Below are positions 31,387-43,122 of a stretch of DNA of 64,000 nucleotides, piece by piece. The stretch comes from Pyropia yezoensis (lineage: Eukaryota; Rhodophyta; Bangiophyceae; Bangiales; Bangiaceae): assembly GCA_009829735.1 (NCBI GenBank), contig CM020619.1, positions 33,396,283 through 33,460,282 on the forward strand. Direction: 5' to 3'. A program made the position numbers and the translations under genes. Each line of letters opens with the position of its first letter. The first letter of the stretch is position 1. The notes beneath the pieces were generated by a model. The model did no database searches and was not told the DNA's origin. It saw only the letters and a program-made list of their open reading frames with translations.

Positions 31387-33069
31387 ATAAGCCGTGGGTG
31401 GTGACACTTATGCCACCGTCCGAGCTGCTTGTTTAGCTTCGTCCTTCTCTTTAGGGCGAATCATCTTACGCTTCACCGCACGAGGCCGAGGTAAGGTGCG
31501 TTTTAACACGACATCTTCTTCCCCGGGGGAGGAATAATCCTTGTCAGGCCTCCCCCTTAATCGTTTTTTGAGGAGGGGGTATCCTCAGATGAAGAGTCCT
31601 CTGACTCTCCAATATTCCCCTGGGGGCCAGACCCCCCTTCGGGGGCGCCAGGAGGCCCCCTCTCAGTCACAATCGCTACTGGCTGCGCTGTCCCCGCCGA
31701 ACCCCGCGGGGTACGGCCCTCAACCCGTGCGCGCTTCTTACGAGCTTTCTCAAACTTGGCCCGCGTCTCGACACTAAGGTCGGGACAGTGGCGCGTGAAG
31801 TGCTCATGGCTATTACAAGCCCAGCAGGGTTAGCGATTTAAATGCTCCCTCCCCGCTTCAGTGCGAACTTTGGCCTGTTTCCTCGTACAACGAAGGTACG
31901 GAGGAACTGCTGGGGGTAGTGGACACCCCCACTGCAATGCGTTTAGAGGCTTTGCACCGAGCCCGACGCTCCGCAGCGTCTGCGGACCATTGAGCCCGCA
32001 GCTCCTCATTGCGCCGGCGACAAATGTCGCCTTTGCGTCGAGCATAGCGTACCAACGCCTCTATGGACGTGTCTGGTGTATTAAATTTACGGACATCAAT
32101 CCGTACTTCCCACCAGACCCCTTGCATAAAGCGGCCCTTAAGCTGGCTCGCAGTATGAATATACCCGCAGAGCGCACTTGCGTCGCGGACGCGCCGGTAG
32201 AAGGCGGTCTCGGTTCCATCTTCCTCTTGGGCAACGTTATTAAACGCTGCCACGCGGGATAATATAATTTCCTCCTCCGCATAACTGCGGAGGAGCCAGT
32301 TAACCAGCTCCAGATACGAAGTGACCTCTCCCGCCCGTCCCCCCGCCTTGGATGGGAAAAGGGAGAGGAGCTCCTTCTTGAGTTCCCCTTGGGTAAACTC
32401 CGGAAGGAGGTACATAGCCCGTCCTTCTGAGAGGTCGTTGTCATTGCTAGCCTTACGGAAGCGATTTAGGAATTCGAGCACCCCTAGAGGGGGAGTCCCG
32501 TCCCAAAGAGCGTCACGCCCAAAGGTGAGAGATATCTCTTTGCACTTCCGGCCTCAGCCGTGAGCCATCTCTTCATCATAGCGTACATTCTTGTTGGCGA
32601 GTGCATAAGACTCGCAATCTAGGATACCTTCAGAGGTATCATCATCGGGTATTGTCTTGAGCGGGATAACCCGCTCCGGTTCCCCGTTACGTCCGGGGGA
32701 TAGCACACGGGCCACCCGGCGATGGGTCGAAGCGCTTAAGCGCCTCGCCCCACGTCTCTCAGGATCGACGTCACTTGCCTCTGAAGAGGAAGAAGTCTGC
32801 GAATAACCGTGGGGTCGGCGGCGAGTCCGCCGACCTGATCGAGAGATTGAACCCTCGACCTTTTCGAGTCGAGCAGAAATAGGTGACACCACCTCAGTCA
32901 ACAACTGGCTGAAAGGCGCCAGAGGACCAGTTCCCATAGCCGTGGAGGACGACCCCCCCTCAGCGGGTACGCCTCCCAAAGGGGCGCCTCTAAAATTATC
33001 CGTAGCCATGCCGTCTTGGGTGGGCGATGCAAACGTACCCCCACCCGTGGGAGAGTCCCAGGCCCCCAA
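31387..33069 (-). pseudogene. gag: gag of family 3 (broken)
   Basis: The N-terminal block 33069-32554 is Gly/Pro/Ser-rich and ends at a TGA. The same frame continues at 32481-31858 with a capsid-like region (LEFLNRFRKASNDNDLSEG, AGEVTSYLELVNWLLRS) that aligns with family 2 gag. A frameshift near 31900-32000 and a stop at about 31830 precede a CCHC knuckle, CWACNSHEHFTRHC, at about 31790-31828. The frame then runs through a Lys/Arg-rich tail to a stop at about 31408. Gag would package the element's RNA, and this copy cannot make it whole. Confidence 0.82.
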
Positions 33070-33442
33070 CTCACGGGAGGTGAAGGTAGAGCGGTCGCCG
33101 AAGCCGTGGGCTGCCTCATCATCAGGGGTCGCGCCTGGAGTGGCATGTGCTAGGCCGGGAGCCTCTTTGGAGACTCAACACCAGGGTTGGTCCGTGAGGC
33201 GCCACCGGGAGCTTCGCCGGTGCCTGCTGTCACGTTTGACGTTTCCACAGGTGTGGGACCTCCTCCTTGAGGAGGAGCAGAAGTATCAGACTGCAACTCG
33301 ACCTACCTGTGAAGGCAAGAAAGAAAACGTACCAAGGGTCACAACCCAACCACAGAGCACACGACCAAGAAACCACCCAACACAAGGAGAGGAGACTCCA
33401 CCAGAAGGCGAAGCAAATCCCCTCCCCTGCTGCTCCACCAAA
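33070..33442 (-). other. 5' leader and primer-binding site, family 3
   Basis: Leader without a supportable ORF. The complement of 33423-33440 is the same 18-base primer-binding site (TGGTGGAGCAGCAGGGGA) used by families 1 and 2. Confidence 0.75.
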
Positions 33443-34083
33443 TGTGGTGGTTACCTGGGCGTAGGCCCACACCAACGGGGTACCTTATCCTCCTGAAGGA
33501 GATGGTGGGGAACCCTGGGTATTAACCCTGGAGTCAGAACCGTTGGAACGTAGGGCTCCACGCGAAGGTGGAAGCGTCCGGGACGGGGAACACGAGGGTA
33601 ACGCAAGGTTGAATTTTTGTGAGGGGGAAGCAACGGGCACAACCCCACGCGCAGATGTCCCTCTTTGGCCCGCCGGTCCAGGGCCCGCTGTGGGACCCCG
33701 GAGTGCGGGCCAACACTCCCTACACTCAGCACCCAATCAAAACACTCAGAACCCTCCAACACATCTCTCGACGCAAAACACGCTCAGTGGAGGAATCTGA
33801 CTAAATCTCGGCCAGATTGGGGCGGAAGTAGCCCGCCCCACGTAACTTCTCTTCACTGGCTTGAAGGCCAATTCCAAATGGGCGGGCGTAATCGCTCTAC
33901 CCGATATTATCTTATCTTCCCCCCCCCATTCATGGGGGGATCCAGCGCGGATGACGTGGCGTGCCCCTCCCGAGAGAGGAGCGACCCCCTCCTGCCCCGA
34001 TTGGTCAGCGGCAGAGGTCGCCACGATACGCCTCCCCCCGAAGGGGGATGCCCCTTGTCCGAGGGGTGCGGTTAACCCTTACA
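33443..34083 (-). repeat. 5' LTR of family 3
   Basis: 641-bp LTR. In element orientation it starts TGTAAGGGTTAACC and ends GGTAACCACCACA, an imperfect inverted repeat with canonical TG...CA. The left limit is set by the primer-binding site. The right limit is set by the resumption of the copia integrase reading frame. The second LTR is not in the window. Confidence 0.75.
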
Positions 34084-36423
34084 AACCTAGCGAGGGCGGC
34101 GGGGATGGTGGACGGCATGTCAAAGAAGGACGTGCCGGGTGAGCGGGTGGCGGGGGCGACTTGCCGGCCCTTCGCAGCGGGGAAGCTCTCGCCAGCCCCT
34201 TTACCAGCATCCACCACCAAGACGTCGAGAATAGTGCACTCGGATACGAGCGGTCCGTTCCCGAGGTCGGTGGGCGGGTCCACCCATTTTGGTACCCTCT
34301 TTGAGCCGGCCACGGGGCTACTGCTGGCAACCTCGATGAAGTCGAAAAGGACGTCGTCGGGATGATTAAGGCAACGTGCCCCTACTGGAGCGCCGCTGTG
34401 GCGACAAGGCGAAGAGGTTGAAGACGGATGAAGCCAAGGAGCAAATCACCAAGGGTCTTCAGGAGTGGTACAACGAGAAAGGCATCGGCCTAGAGCAGAC
34501 CCTCCCATTCACCCCGGAGAGTAACCTGGCGGCGGAGATGGTCGACCGGACCATCAAAGAAAGGGCGCGGGCAGCATGCAGACGCCGACGCGGGGGACGA
34601 GCTGTGGGCTGAAGCTGGTGTCGCCGCAGTGTTCGTCTTCATCCGGTCACCTTGAGCGGGCCAGGACGAGACGTCGATTGAGGTGTTTACCGGCAAGAGG
34701 CCCGACGTTTCGATGCTGAGGGTATGGAGGAGCAAGGCCTACGCCCTCATACCCGCAAAGAAGCAGCCAGGGCTCAAGTCCAAGACGACAATCGGAGTTT
34801 TAGTCGGGTATGCCGACAACAAGCGTGGGTCCCGGACTTACGAGCCAGCCACCAAGCAAGTGGCCGAGCGGCGGGATGTCGATATCAATGAGAATCCTGA
34901 CCCGCTTCCAGGGGAAGTACATTGGGGGGGGGAGGCTCCAGGTGGAGTTGAAGCGGGAGTCCGCGGGACCGTTCCGCGGGATACCCCAACTGGCACGCCC
35001 CGATTGTCCCCGTCATCCTCGGGGGAGAGCGCAACCTTCGGCCGGTCGCCCGTTGAGGCGGCAATCGGTGCTGCCCAACGCCTGACATGGGAGGTGAAGC
35101 AAGAGGAGTCCAAGGAGGGGACCGACGCGATCACTTAGCGCGACCTTGGACGAGCTCGGGCCCTGCCTAGCCCGCTGGGTCAAACGAACGTGGTGGGGGG
35201 GAGCGCCAACGCGGCGGAGGGAACCCCGACGAGGGAAATCCTAGAGTCCCTGCCGGCAGCCTCCAAAGACACGGAGGTCGCGCGCGGGCGGCCAAACTGG
35301 CCGCCATGGAAGGTGGCCCGTAACTCGGAGCAGACCGCAATGGTCACAAACAAGGTATGGAAGCGGAAGCGGGCCCCCAAGGGGTGTCAATCCTATCAAG
35401 ACGAGTGTGATATTTGAGTACATGTTCCACCAGAGCGGCGTGCTGAGCCGGCCCAAGTGCGGGATCATGGGCGAGGACTGCAAGTAGCGGCCGGCGAGAG
35501 ACTTCTTCGAGACGACAGACCCGGCACCGGCAGCCACTCCTACCCGTGCTATCTTGGCGACGGCAGCAGCGCGGAGGTGCCACGTACACCACGTGGACGT
35601 GCGAGCGGCTCACTTCAATGCGCCTATGGTCGTGGACGTATACAGTTTTAGCCCCGACGGCATTGAGAACGCCGGAAAAGAGGCGCTGCTGCTGAAAGCC
35701 CTGTATGGCTTTAAGCATGCGAGTCGGCTGTAGGGGATTCTCCTAGCCGACACGTTCAAGAAGGAGGGAGACTCCCAGTGGGATGCGGACACCTGCCTGT
35801 TCCGGCGTACCATCAACGGACACCCGGTGTTCGTTGAGGTGAGCGTCGACGATATTGTCGCAGGTGGGGAGGACCTGGATGCCGCCATGAATATCAAGGG
35901 GATCATTGGCAAGCAGTTCGATATAAGGGACCTGGGGCGCATCCACGACTGAATCGGGATCGAGATCGTTTGGAAGGCCGACGAGAGGTCGGTGACTCTG
36001 AGCAGCCCGCGGCACATTGCCGCCCTGCTGGACGAATTTGGCATGTGGGATGCAAAGCCCAACGCGAACCCCATGGCCAAGGGGACCGCGGTTGGGAAAG
36101 GAGAGCCGTTAGGGGACAACAACCGGTACGCTGAGTTCTTCGGGTCCCTCACGTACCTCGCAATTGGACGCAGCCAGACATTGCTTTCGCTGTGGGGCGG
36201 CTGTCACACCGAATGGCGAGCCCGACCGCAGGCGACCTGGCGACTGCCAAGGCTGTATTGAGGTATCTCAAGGGCACCAAGGAGATGGGGCTGAGACTCC
36301 GAGGAAAGGCCGACCTGGCCGGCTGCGTTGACGAGAACTGGGCTGGGGACGTGGCCAGCCGCAAGTCGTCGACGGGGCTTCTCTTTGCGCTCCACGTCGG
36401 CTCTATCGCCTGTAGGAGCCGGC
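34084..36423 (+). pseudogene. pol: Ty1/copia pol, part 1 (integrase, reverse transcriptase, start of RNase H)
   Basis: Degenerate pol with stops and frameshifts. 34084-34365: end of the GAG-pre-integrase region and first integrase Asp (VHSDTSGPF). 34376-34612: the second Asp and the Glu (LKTDEAKE, AEMVDRTIKE). 34683-34920: the copia integrase tail (TGKRPDVSMLRVWRSKAYALIP, VGYADN). 35240-36180: reverse transcriptase, including ALLLKALYGFKHASRL and VSVDDIVAGGEDLD, where the usual YVDD reads SVDD. 36190-36423: connection and start of RNase H (DENWAGDVASRKSSTGLL). It is cut by the family 2 insertion and resumes at 56509. Gag and protease would lie beyond the left of the window. Confidence 0.9.
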
Positions 36424-36892
36424 TGTGGCAAAAACCACTCACACACGCGACACCCAAGTTGGGGCGGTGTACAAGGGCTGCCTCCCGTGTCGGGGGAACC
36501 GGAAGAAGTGCAAGTCGCACACACTCTGTCCCTGTTGTGGGGCAAACCCCCCACTGACAAAAAAGAAGATGGTGTGTGGTCCAACAGTTTCTTGGTCGGG
36601 ACGGGGACGCAGGGCCAAGCCCCGCTGTCCCTCCCCTTATCCCCCCAGGGTCCCCTCAGAATCTCGCCACTCAGAATCTCCCACCCCAGCACCTGCCCAC
36701 CGGGCCACACGAAGATTCAAGACGATAAATGCAGAAAGCCTTCAAATCCCAGTTGGATTTACTACTAAGCTAACTATCCCAAACTTAGGGAATATGGACC
36801 CAAATGCAGGGGGAGGAACGGATCAGGCTAGTGGCCTGCCGCCCCTTGCATGGCACGTGTTGCCCCCCTACCTGGGGGTCAATACTGCCACA
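36424..36892 (-). repeat. 3' LTR of family 2
   Basis: 469-bp LTR with TGTGGCA...TGCCACA ends. On the minus strand it is preceded by the purine tract GAGAAGAGGGGAG (complement of 36893-36905). Confidence 0.95.
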
Positions 36893-37231
36893 CTCCCCTC
36901 TTCTCAGTTCCGACCGACCCGGTCGGCCCTGTGAGGGGGTGCGTAATCGCATGTCTCGGCGTTGGGGGCGCGACTTGCTGTCCCCCCCTTGAGTACGTAA
37001 CGCGGATGTGGAGGCGGTCACGTTGACCGCCCCTCCCCTCAAGCTTGCCCACTCGGCAGCTTTCTCTCCTCGGTTCACACTTCACCATTACCACCACCTC
37101 CCCTTCACCTTCCACGGGGCCGCCCCACGCTGGAGAGGCCACCCGTATACCCACGATCCGAGTCCCCCTCAACTCGGGGAGGGTCTCGTGCCGCTGTAGC
37201 CAGGGCGTCTCTCCCCAACTTGGGGAGAGCC
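36893..37231 (+). other. Leader between family 2 LTR and antisense ORF
   Basis: About 340 bases with the polypurine tract at the left and no supportable gene. It is equivalent to the GC-rich leader of the family 1 aORFs. Confidence 0.55.
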
Positions 37232-39174
37232 ATGGCGACCCCGGGAGTGGAGACGGACTCCCTCGATGAACGTATGGAGGACACCTCCTACGGTGCAGCG
37301 CCCGCCGGAGCTTCCGGCGGGGGCTCCGCGATCGCTCCGGGAGATGAGACTCCGGCGTCACCCGGCTTTGGGTTGACGGCGGGATCTCCCCCGGAGGCGG
37401 GACAAGTTGTCCCGCGTGAGGCCTTGGGACGGTGGTTTTACCCCGGTTGACCTCTATATAAGGAGGGGTTGACAGTCCTTCGCTGTGGCCGACTTGGCGC
37501 AGCGATGGGTCGGGTATGGGACCGCCTATGGGAGAAGTATCCCCGTAGGGTCGGGTTCCCTGCCGGCTTCAGGACGGAACAGTTTGCCTTCCTGGACGAC
37601 GAGGAGGTCGAAGACGTACAGCGGGCCAAGGCCATGGTGGACCGCGGGGGAACTATCCCGGGTCCCGGCGACTTGCCGACCTTTACTTGGGACGCGGTGG
37701 CAACTCGACCCCCGTACCTTCACGAGGCCGATCCGCACACTCATCACTTTGATGTGCGGATGGAGAAAGACTTCCGGCGAGGTCCCTACTTGGTGACCTC
37801 GGCTCAACTTGAGTTCCCTCAGCAGTCTGCTGCCAGTAAGGAGCAGTACTATCCGAAGAAGTCCGAGTGGTGGCCTCAAGTTGAGGTCTCCTACGGGTTC
37901 CCGGCGTTGCTGCCACGGTTGCTTGACCACTTCGGCTCCGTCATGATAACGGCTGGCCCTGATCACCTGGTGTGGGCCATGTTGGCCACCCAGTGGCTCC
38001 TCGAGGTCATGTCGACCTGGGTGTCTTGTGCTCAGCGGCGGGGGATGCTCTGGCATCTCCCCCTCCGGCTTATCCAAGGTTTGGAACAGCTCACCCCTCA
38101 GCTAGTTGCTGAGGAGTGCTCATCAGGACAGCTCACTCTACTTGAGGAGATGCTTCGCCTCCACAAGTTTATCGAGTGGGAGAGCATCGAGCACAAGTTG
38201 CGCCGCCGCACTCGTGGGCCCAAGGACGATGGCGCACTTCGCCAGTTCGTATGGGTCGCTCGTGAACTTCAAGACGGCCGTGTGGTCCTACGAGAGGGGT
38301 TGGGCATAGGGGACTACCCGTATGCCCCGGGGGTGGATCGCCACACTGCGCCACCCCCGGACAAGGCCCTAGTTATGGCCGTGCCCTCACATAATGACCA
38401 TATGCGTTAACCCACTGCAGGGGCCCAAAGTCGGGGTCGCAGTTATACCCGAGTCCCGCCACCTCGGCGTGCCCCTCCGCTTCCTCCTGTCCCCTTCCAG
38501 CCGCACGGGAACCTTCCGATTAGCGTTGCCGTTGAGTCGTCCCCTCCGGTGTCCCCCAACTTGGAGCCACCCACCTGACGGTATACCCCAAGTTGGTGTT
38601 ACCGCCCACGCCTCTAACCTCAGAGATGATGATCACCACGTTGGTGCGCACCATTTCCTGGTTGGCTGCGTCGACCGCAACCGTTCAAGCTTCCGAGACT
38701 CCTCAACTTGAGGAGCGCGTTTGTATTGCAGTGGCGACCGCGAGTTGCGAGTCGGTGGCGGAGTTTATGACGGCCGAGTTGGCTCGCATTGGGGCTATTA
38801 TGCCCCAGCCAGCCCCACTTGGGCGTGGCAAACGTCGCGCGAGCCGGGCATACTCGCCTTCTCGCCGTCGTCGCCGACGCTCGCGGCGCTCTCCCTCCGT
38901 GTCGGAAGACGAGCTGTCTTACTCCGTCTCGGAGTCCTCCACTCCGTCAGAGTCGGAGTCGGTCCGGCGTCTGCGTCGTCAACTTGCGCGCAAGACTAAG
39001 CAGAAGGGCCGCCGCGGTCGTCGCCACTTGCGCGCCCGTGAGGGGCGCGACGGGTCCGACTTGGAGCCGCCGGCCCTCCCGACTGGTGGGGAGCGTTATC
39101 GCCGGGGGTCTCGCCGCTCGCCTCCACGTGAGGGCGAGGGCCGTGGGGTCGGAGAGTCTAGCATGCATGCCTAG
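37232..39174 (+). pseudogene. Antisense ORF of family 2 (broken), related to the family 1 aORF
   Basis: Plus-strand coding region opposite gag-pol, between pol and the 3' LTR. The ATG at 37232 (MATPGVETDSLDE) starts an acidic, Gly/Pro-rich segment with a TGA at 37448-37450. The same frame is open from 37451 to 38410 and carries the core: PPYLHE, DFRRGPY, LDHFGSVM and RRGMLWHLP. Order and spacing follow the family 1 motifs SPYLSL, SWRRNH, LRYFGSVL and RQGRLFHLP; FGSV-to-HLP spacing is 40 versus 39 residues. A later block, 38593-39174, is in another frame and ends in an Arg/Ser-rich tail (SPSRRRRRRSRRSPS). Its function is unknown, and whether the breaks are mutations or introns cannot be told here. 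Confidence 0.7.
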
Positions 39175-39301
39175 TTGGCAGCTGCCTTTGTTGTCAGAGT
39201 ATGAGGGTAAGGGCTGTAGTTAAATACCACTCTGCGTACCACTTCGACTTGAAGCACTCTCTTGGCACGGTTGCTCCGCCCTCCCTCACGTTGAGGGAGG
39301 G
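39175..39301. other. Short convergent spacer with a strong hairpin, family 2
   Basis: Spacer between the aORF stop at 39174 and pol. A perfect inverted repeat at 39279-39301 has a 10-bp stem (CCCTCCCTCA/TGAGGGAGGG) and a 3-base loop. The pol stop codon (39286-39288) lies inside it. It corresponds in position to the hairpin cluster of family 1. Confidence 0.65.
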
Positions 39302-42300
39302 CTGTTAGGGTCAATCTCATTCCGGGCACAGTAGGCCCGGACCTTCTCAGCGGGAAGGTCCTCGACATACTCCCACGTATCGTTCTTGGCTTTTTAGCCA
39401 AACCAACGCACCCTCAACATGAGGCGGTCAGTGTCCTCATCCCAGCCGTGGTCGATGAACTTATCGAACACGTACTCCTGCGGGCCCTGTTTGGCCGCAG
39501 GCAGTGAGGGGAGGCGCCACGCTCCCAACGCACGCGCCCAAGCTGGGTCGCCTGCAGGCGGTGGTGCAACTTTGACCACGTCCTGTTCGTTTACTGTGCG
39601 GACCCCATCGTCACTTTCGATGGTGAAGCGCCGCCCATCAGTACGAAGAACCTGGTACGGCCCCTTCGTCTGGAATACCAACTTACCCCCAGTTGGGGTG
39701 TGTGAGTGTACCAGCACCCAGTCACCCCGCTCGGCGACATGCTTAGCATTGCGCACCTTTTTTGTCAAAGGTACGCTTGTAGCGCTTTTGTGCTTTGTCC
39801 ATCTCAGCCCTGACTTTAGGGATGAGTTTTTCAAGCCTAGCAGCGAACTCCGCCTTACTCTCAGTAGGAGTAGGCGTACTGCCACCATCCTCCCTAGTTG
39901 GGAGCGACCGCCGCACAGCAATAGACCGCACGCGACGGGGGGTCACAAAAGCGAGGGGTACTTCCATGGTAGATGAGTGAACCTGCGAATTGTAGGCAGT
40001 AGTAAGAATAGAAATGTATTGATCCCACGTTTTCACGTGCTCACTCACATAGTGGCGCAGCTGCCTAACAATAGTTTTGTTGAAGCGCTCCACCTGCCCA
40101 TTAGTTTGTGGGTGGTAGGGGGTGGCATAGTTTGCCTTAACCCCCAACATACCCAGAACTCCCTGAAACAGTACAGACGCAAATTGCGGTCCATTGTCCG
40201 ATAGTGTACTATCCGGGATGCCATACGCGGCAACCCAGTGATCTTGGAAGGCTGACACGACCGACATGGCCGTGATCTCTGCCAGTGGGATCGCTCGCGT
40301 AAGTTTCGTGAAGCGGTCACAGATGACCAGGAGGTACTGGTTGCCCTCCTCGGTCACTGGCAGTGGCCCAAGGATGTCCATAGCCAACGCGGCGAAGGGC
40401 TCCTTGGCCGGGAACAATAACATAGCCTTAGTAGGCCGCCGTGCCATCAGACGGTTCTGTGCACAACTTTTGCAGGCAGCCACCCAACTGTAGATGTCCA
40501 CCACCATGGACGGCCAGTAGTACCTGGTCCTCAGGGTCTGGTACAGTTTACTAGACCCCAGGTGTCCACCCGTGGGAGCGTTATGCTCCCTCTGAAGGAT
40601 ACTGTCCTTGAGGGATGCGGGGACGACAAGTTGTTCGGTCCCCTGGAATACCCTCCTCCTCATGAGGAGGCCATCGTCTCCCAGAAAGAACCGCGTCTTC
40701 GCCACTGTATCCAGTGTATCCCTCTGCGACTTGCAGAAGGGATCCTCGGCCTGGGCCTTCACCACCTCGTCCAGGGACAGGGGTAAGTACTTCTTGTTCC
40801 CTGGCGCCTCGGGGTTAAACGCCTGACCCGAGCGCGTGACTACCCCCCCGATAGGGATGTCCTCAGCGACTGGGTTAGTGTCCAGCCCCTCGGTAGGTAC
40901 CCGAGAGAGGCCGTCGGCAAGGGCATGTTGCCTGACCGGGCGGTACTCAATATCAAAGTTGAAGGGTGCCAGTCGCACCCTCCACCGGTTGAGACGAGTG
41001 TTCGTACAATCCGTCTTAAAGATGAAATGCAACGCGCGGTGGTCACAGCGGATGAGGAACTTCTCACCCTCTAGGTAGTGACGAAGTGACGTGACCGCCC
41101 ACACCACTGCGAGTCCTTCCAACTCGGTGACTCCGTAGTTCTTCTCGGCCGAGTTCAGCCCCTTACTGAAGTATCCCACCGGCAAGTACTCCTTGTCCGG
41201 CTGCTGCTGAAGCAACACACAACCAAGTTGGTCGTAGCTAGCGTCCACATCCAGGATGTAGTGGCCTCCCAACCTGGGAATAGCCAGGATAGGGGGCTTC
41301 AGCAGAAGGTCCCGAAGAGTCTCAAAGGATTCCTGCTCCACCCGACTTGGGGGAGGCAGGTTCTTCGGTAGCGTTGAGCTCACTAGCTCATTCAACGGCT
41401 TCGCCACCTTGGAGAAGCCCTTGGTGAAACGTCGGTACACGTTACACATCCCGAGGAAGCTCCCCATCTGGGTCTGGGTCCGGGGGTACTGAGCCTTACG
41501 AATGGCCCTCAAGTTCTTCTCGTTAACACTGAGACGCCCCGGACGGACAACATGTCCCAAGTACTCCACCTCTTGAGTGAAGAGGTGGCACTTACTCGCC
41601 TTCAGTGACACACCGGCGTCAGCAAGTAGCTTGAACACCTGGCCAAGATGGCCAATGTGTTCCTCCGGACTTCGGGAGAACACAATGATATCGTCTAGGT
41701 ACACGAGACAGATCTGCCACCGTACTCCGGCCAGAATCATGTCCATAGCGCGGTGGAAAGTTGCCGGCGCGGTACACAGGCCAAACGGTAGACGCTTGCA
41801 CTGATAGGTACCACAGTGACAGGTAAAGGTAGTTTTATGCCTGTCCTCCGGGGCAATGGGAATTTGCAAGTACCCCGCGCTACAGTCCACGGGAGAGAAC
41901 ACGTTCGCCTCCCCCAGAGAGTCCAGACAGTCGTCCATCCTAGGTAGGGGAAAACTGTCCTTCACCGTGCTCTCGTTGAGCTTACGGTAGTCGATACAGA
42001 ACCGGGAGGTCCCATCAACTTTGGGGACGATAACCACCGGACTCGCCCACTCGGCGTTACTGGCCTTGATCACATCGAGGGCCTCCATACGAGCAACTTG
42101 CTCCTTAACGAGGGCCCTTGAACGGGGTCCTCCCCTATACGATTGTTGGCGTATAGGGGGTGCAACGGGCTTCAACTCGATCCGGTGTTGGGTAGCTCTC
42201 ATGAGTCCCAATTGGCCATCCCACAACTTGTGATATTGGTCCAAGAGGTGTTCAGCTTGAACCCTCAACCTGGGTGGGACACCCTCTATGTTCACATGGG

Positions 42301-43122
42301 GCCGAGGAGAGGCGGCCGACTTGGCTTGATGCTTCTCCTTTCCGGACTTCGGGTCGCTACTTGCGCCCGCGTTGAGGGTGACCGCTACTACCGGTCCCTC
42401 GTGTTGGTCGATATACCCGAACTTGGCTCCCGACTTGAAGTACTGGGGCGACGAGCTCAGGTTCATCACCTGGATTCTCCACGGGACTCCGGCTTTGGAG
42501 TCCATCGTGCCAAGGGCAACATGCACTTGGTGCTTGCGAGCAAGACGGGGGTAAGGGTGCACCAACCCGTTCCCCGTATAATCAGTTACAACGTCAACGT
42601 GCGCCACCGAGTTGGGGGGCAACGTGACTTTACGGGCTAGACGCAGGGTAGCAGTAAACCCTTCTCTCACAGAGCAAACAGGCTTCGACTGTGAAACTGT
42701 CACAGGAGCCACAGACTTTCCCTTACCAAGGATGGGGATGGTTTCCCCATTCATCAACTTGACCCAGTACTCTGGGCCACAAATCAAAGGCACTTGTGTT
42801 ACGACATAAGGGGTACCCAGAAGCAGGGGTACCGATTTATTCTCAACTACACCATAGGTCACGTCGACCTCATGGGTCCCCAACCTAGTTGGTAGGGTCA
42901 CGGCACCAACGATGCGAAGTACCCCGCCATTGATATCGATCAGATGGTCAGCTTTAGACCTCCAGCGTTGGAGCTTCACCTCCTTTGGTAATAGCGACTT
43001 GCGTATCACGGAGGCTCCTGACCCGGTATCAAGTACGATACGGGCACAGCAAGCACGGCCGGGGGCAAGTTGCACCCGTCCAGGGTTTACGTTCTTGGGG
43101 AGTCCTAGCCGAGGTGGGCGGA
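39286..43122 (-). pseudogene. pol: pol polyprotein of family 2, main part
   Basis: Chromovirus pol. The first 33 codons lie at 53972-53865, beyond the nested copy 4, and start with an ATG overlapping the gag stop. The open frame of 1110 codons from 43075 covers protease (DTGSGAS), reverse transcriptase (YLDDIIVFSR), RNase H (ILDVDASYDQLG, RCDHRAL, HALADGLSR) and integrase (zinc motif with CKSCAQNR; AMDILGPLP, TLSDNGPQF, QTNGQVERFN). An extra A in a six-A run near 39760 shifts the frame. The tail resumes at 39921-39286 with a chromodomain-like segment (LRVRWFG, a TAA-type stop, then NDTWEYVEDLP). The catalytic core would be complete if the gag-pol start were intact. Confidence 0.92.
43118..43122. 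repeat. Target-site duplication of family 1 copy 4 (left)
   Basis: GCGGA directly before the 5' LTR, repeated at 53865-53869 after the 3' LTR. Confidence 0.95.

Larger units (their letters stand above)
31387..34083 (-). mobile_element. Family 3 LTR retrotransposon, 5' part
   Basis: Minus-strand element with 5' LTR 34083-33443, a primer-binding site two bases away, and a gag related to that of family 2. It inserted into the copia element at 34083/34084, and the copia integrase frame resumes directly after the LTR. The 3' part is displaced or lost. The pol fragment at 8049-9821 has the right strand and order to belong to it. Confidence 0.75.

Noticed and set aside
9817-31391. Search for a target duplication around the two-unit array
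   Set aside because: The flanks ccttg and ataag do not match, so the array is not a single insertion event.
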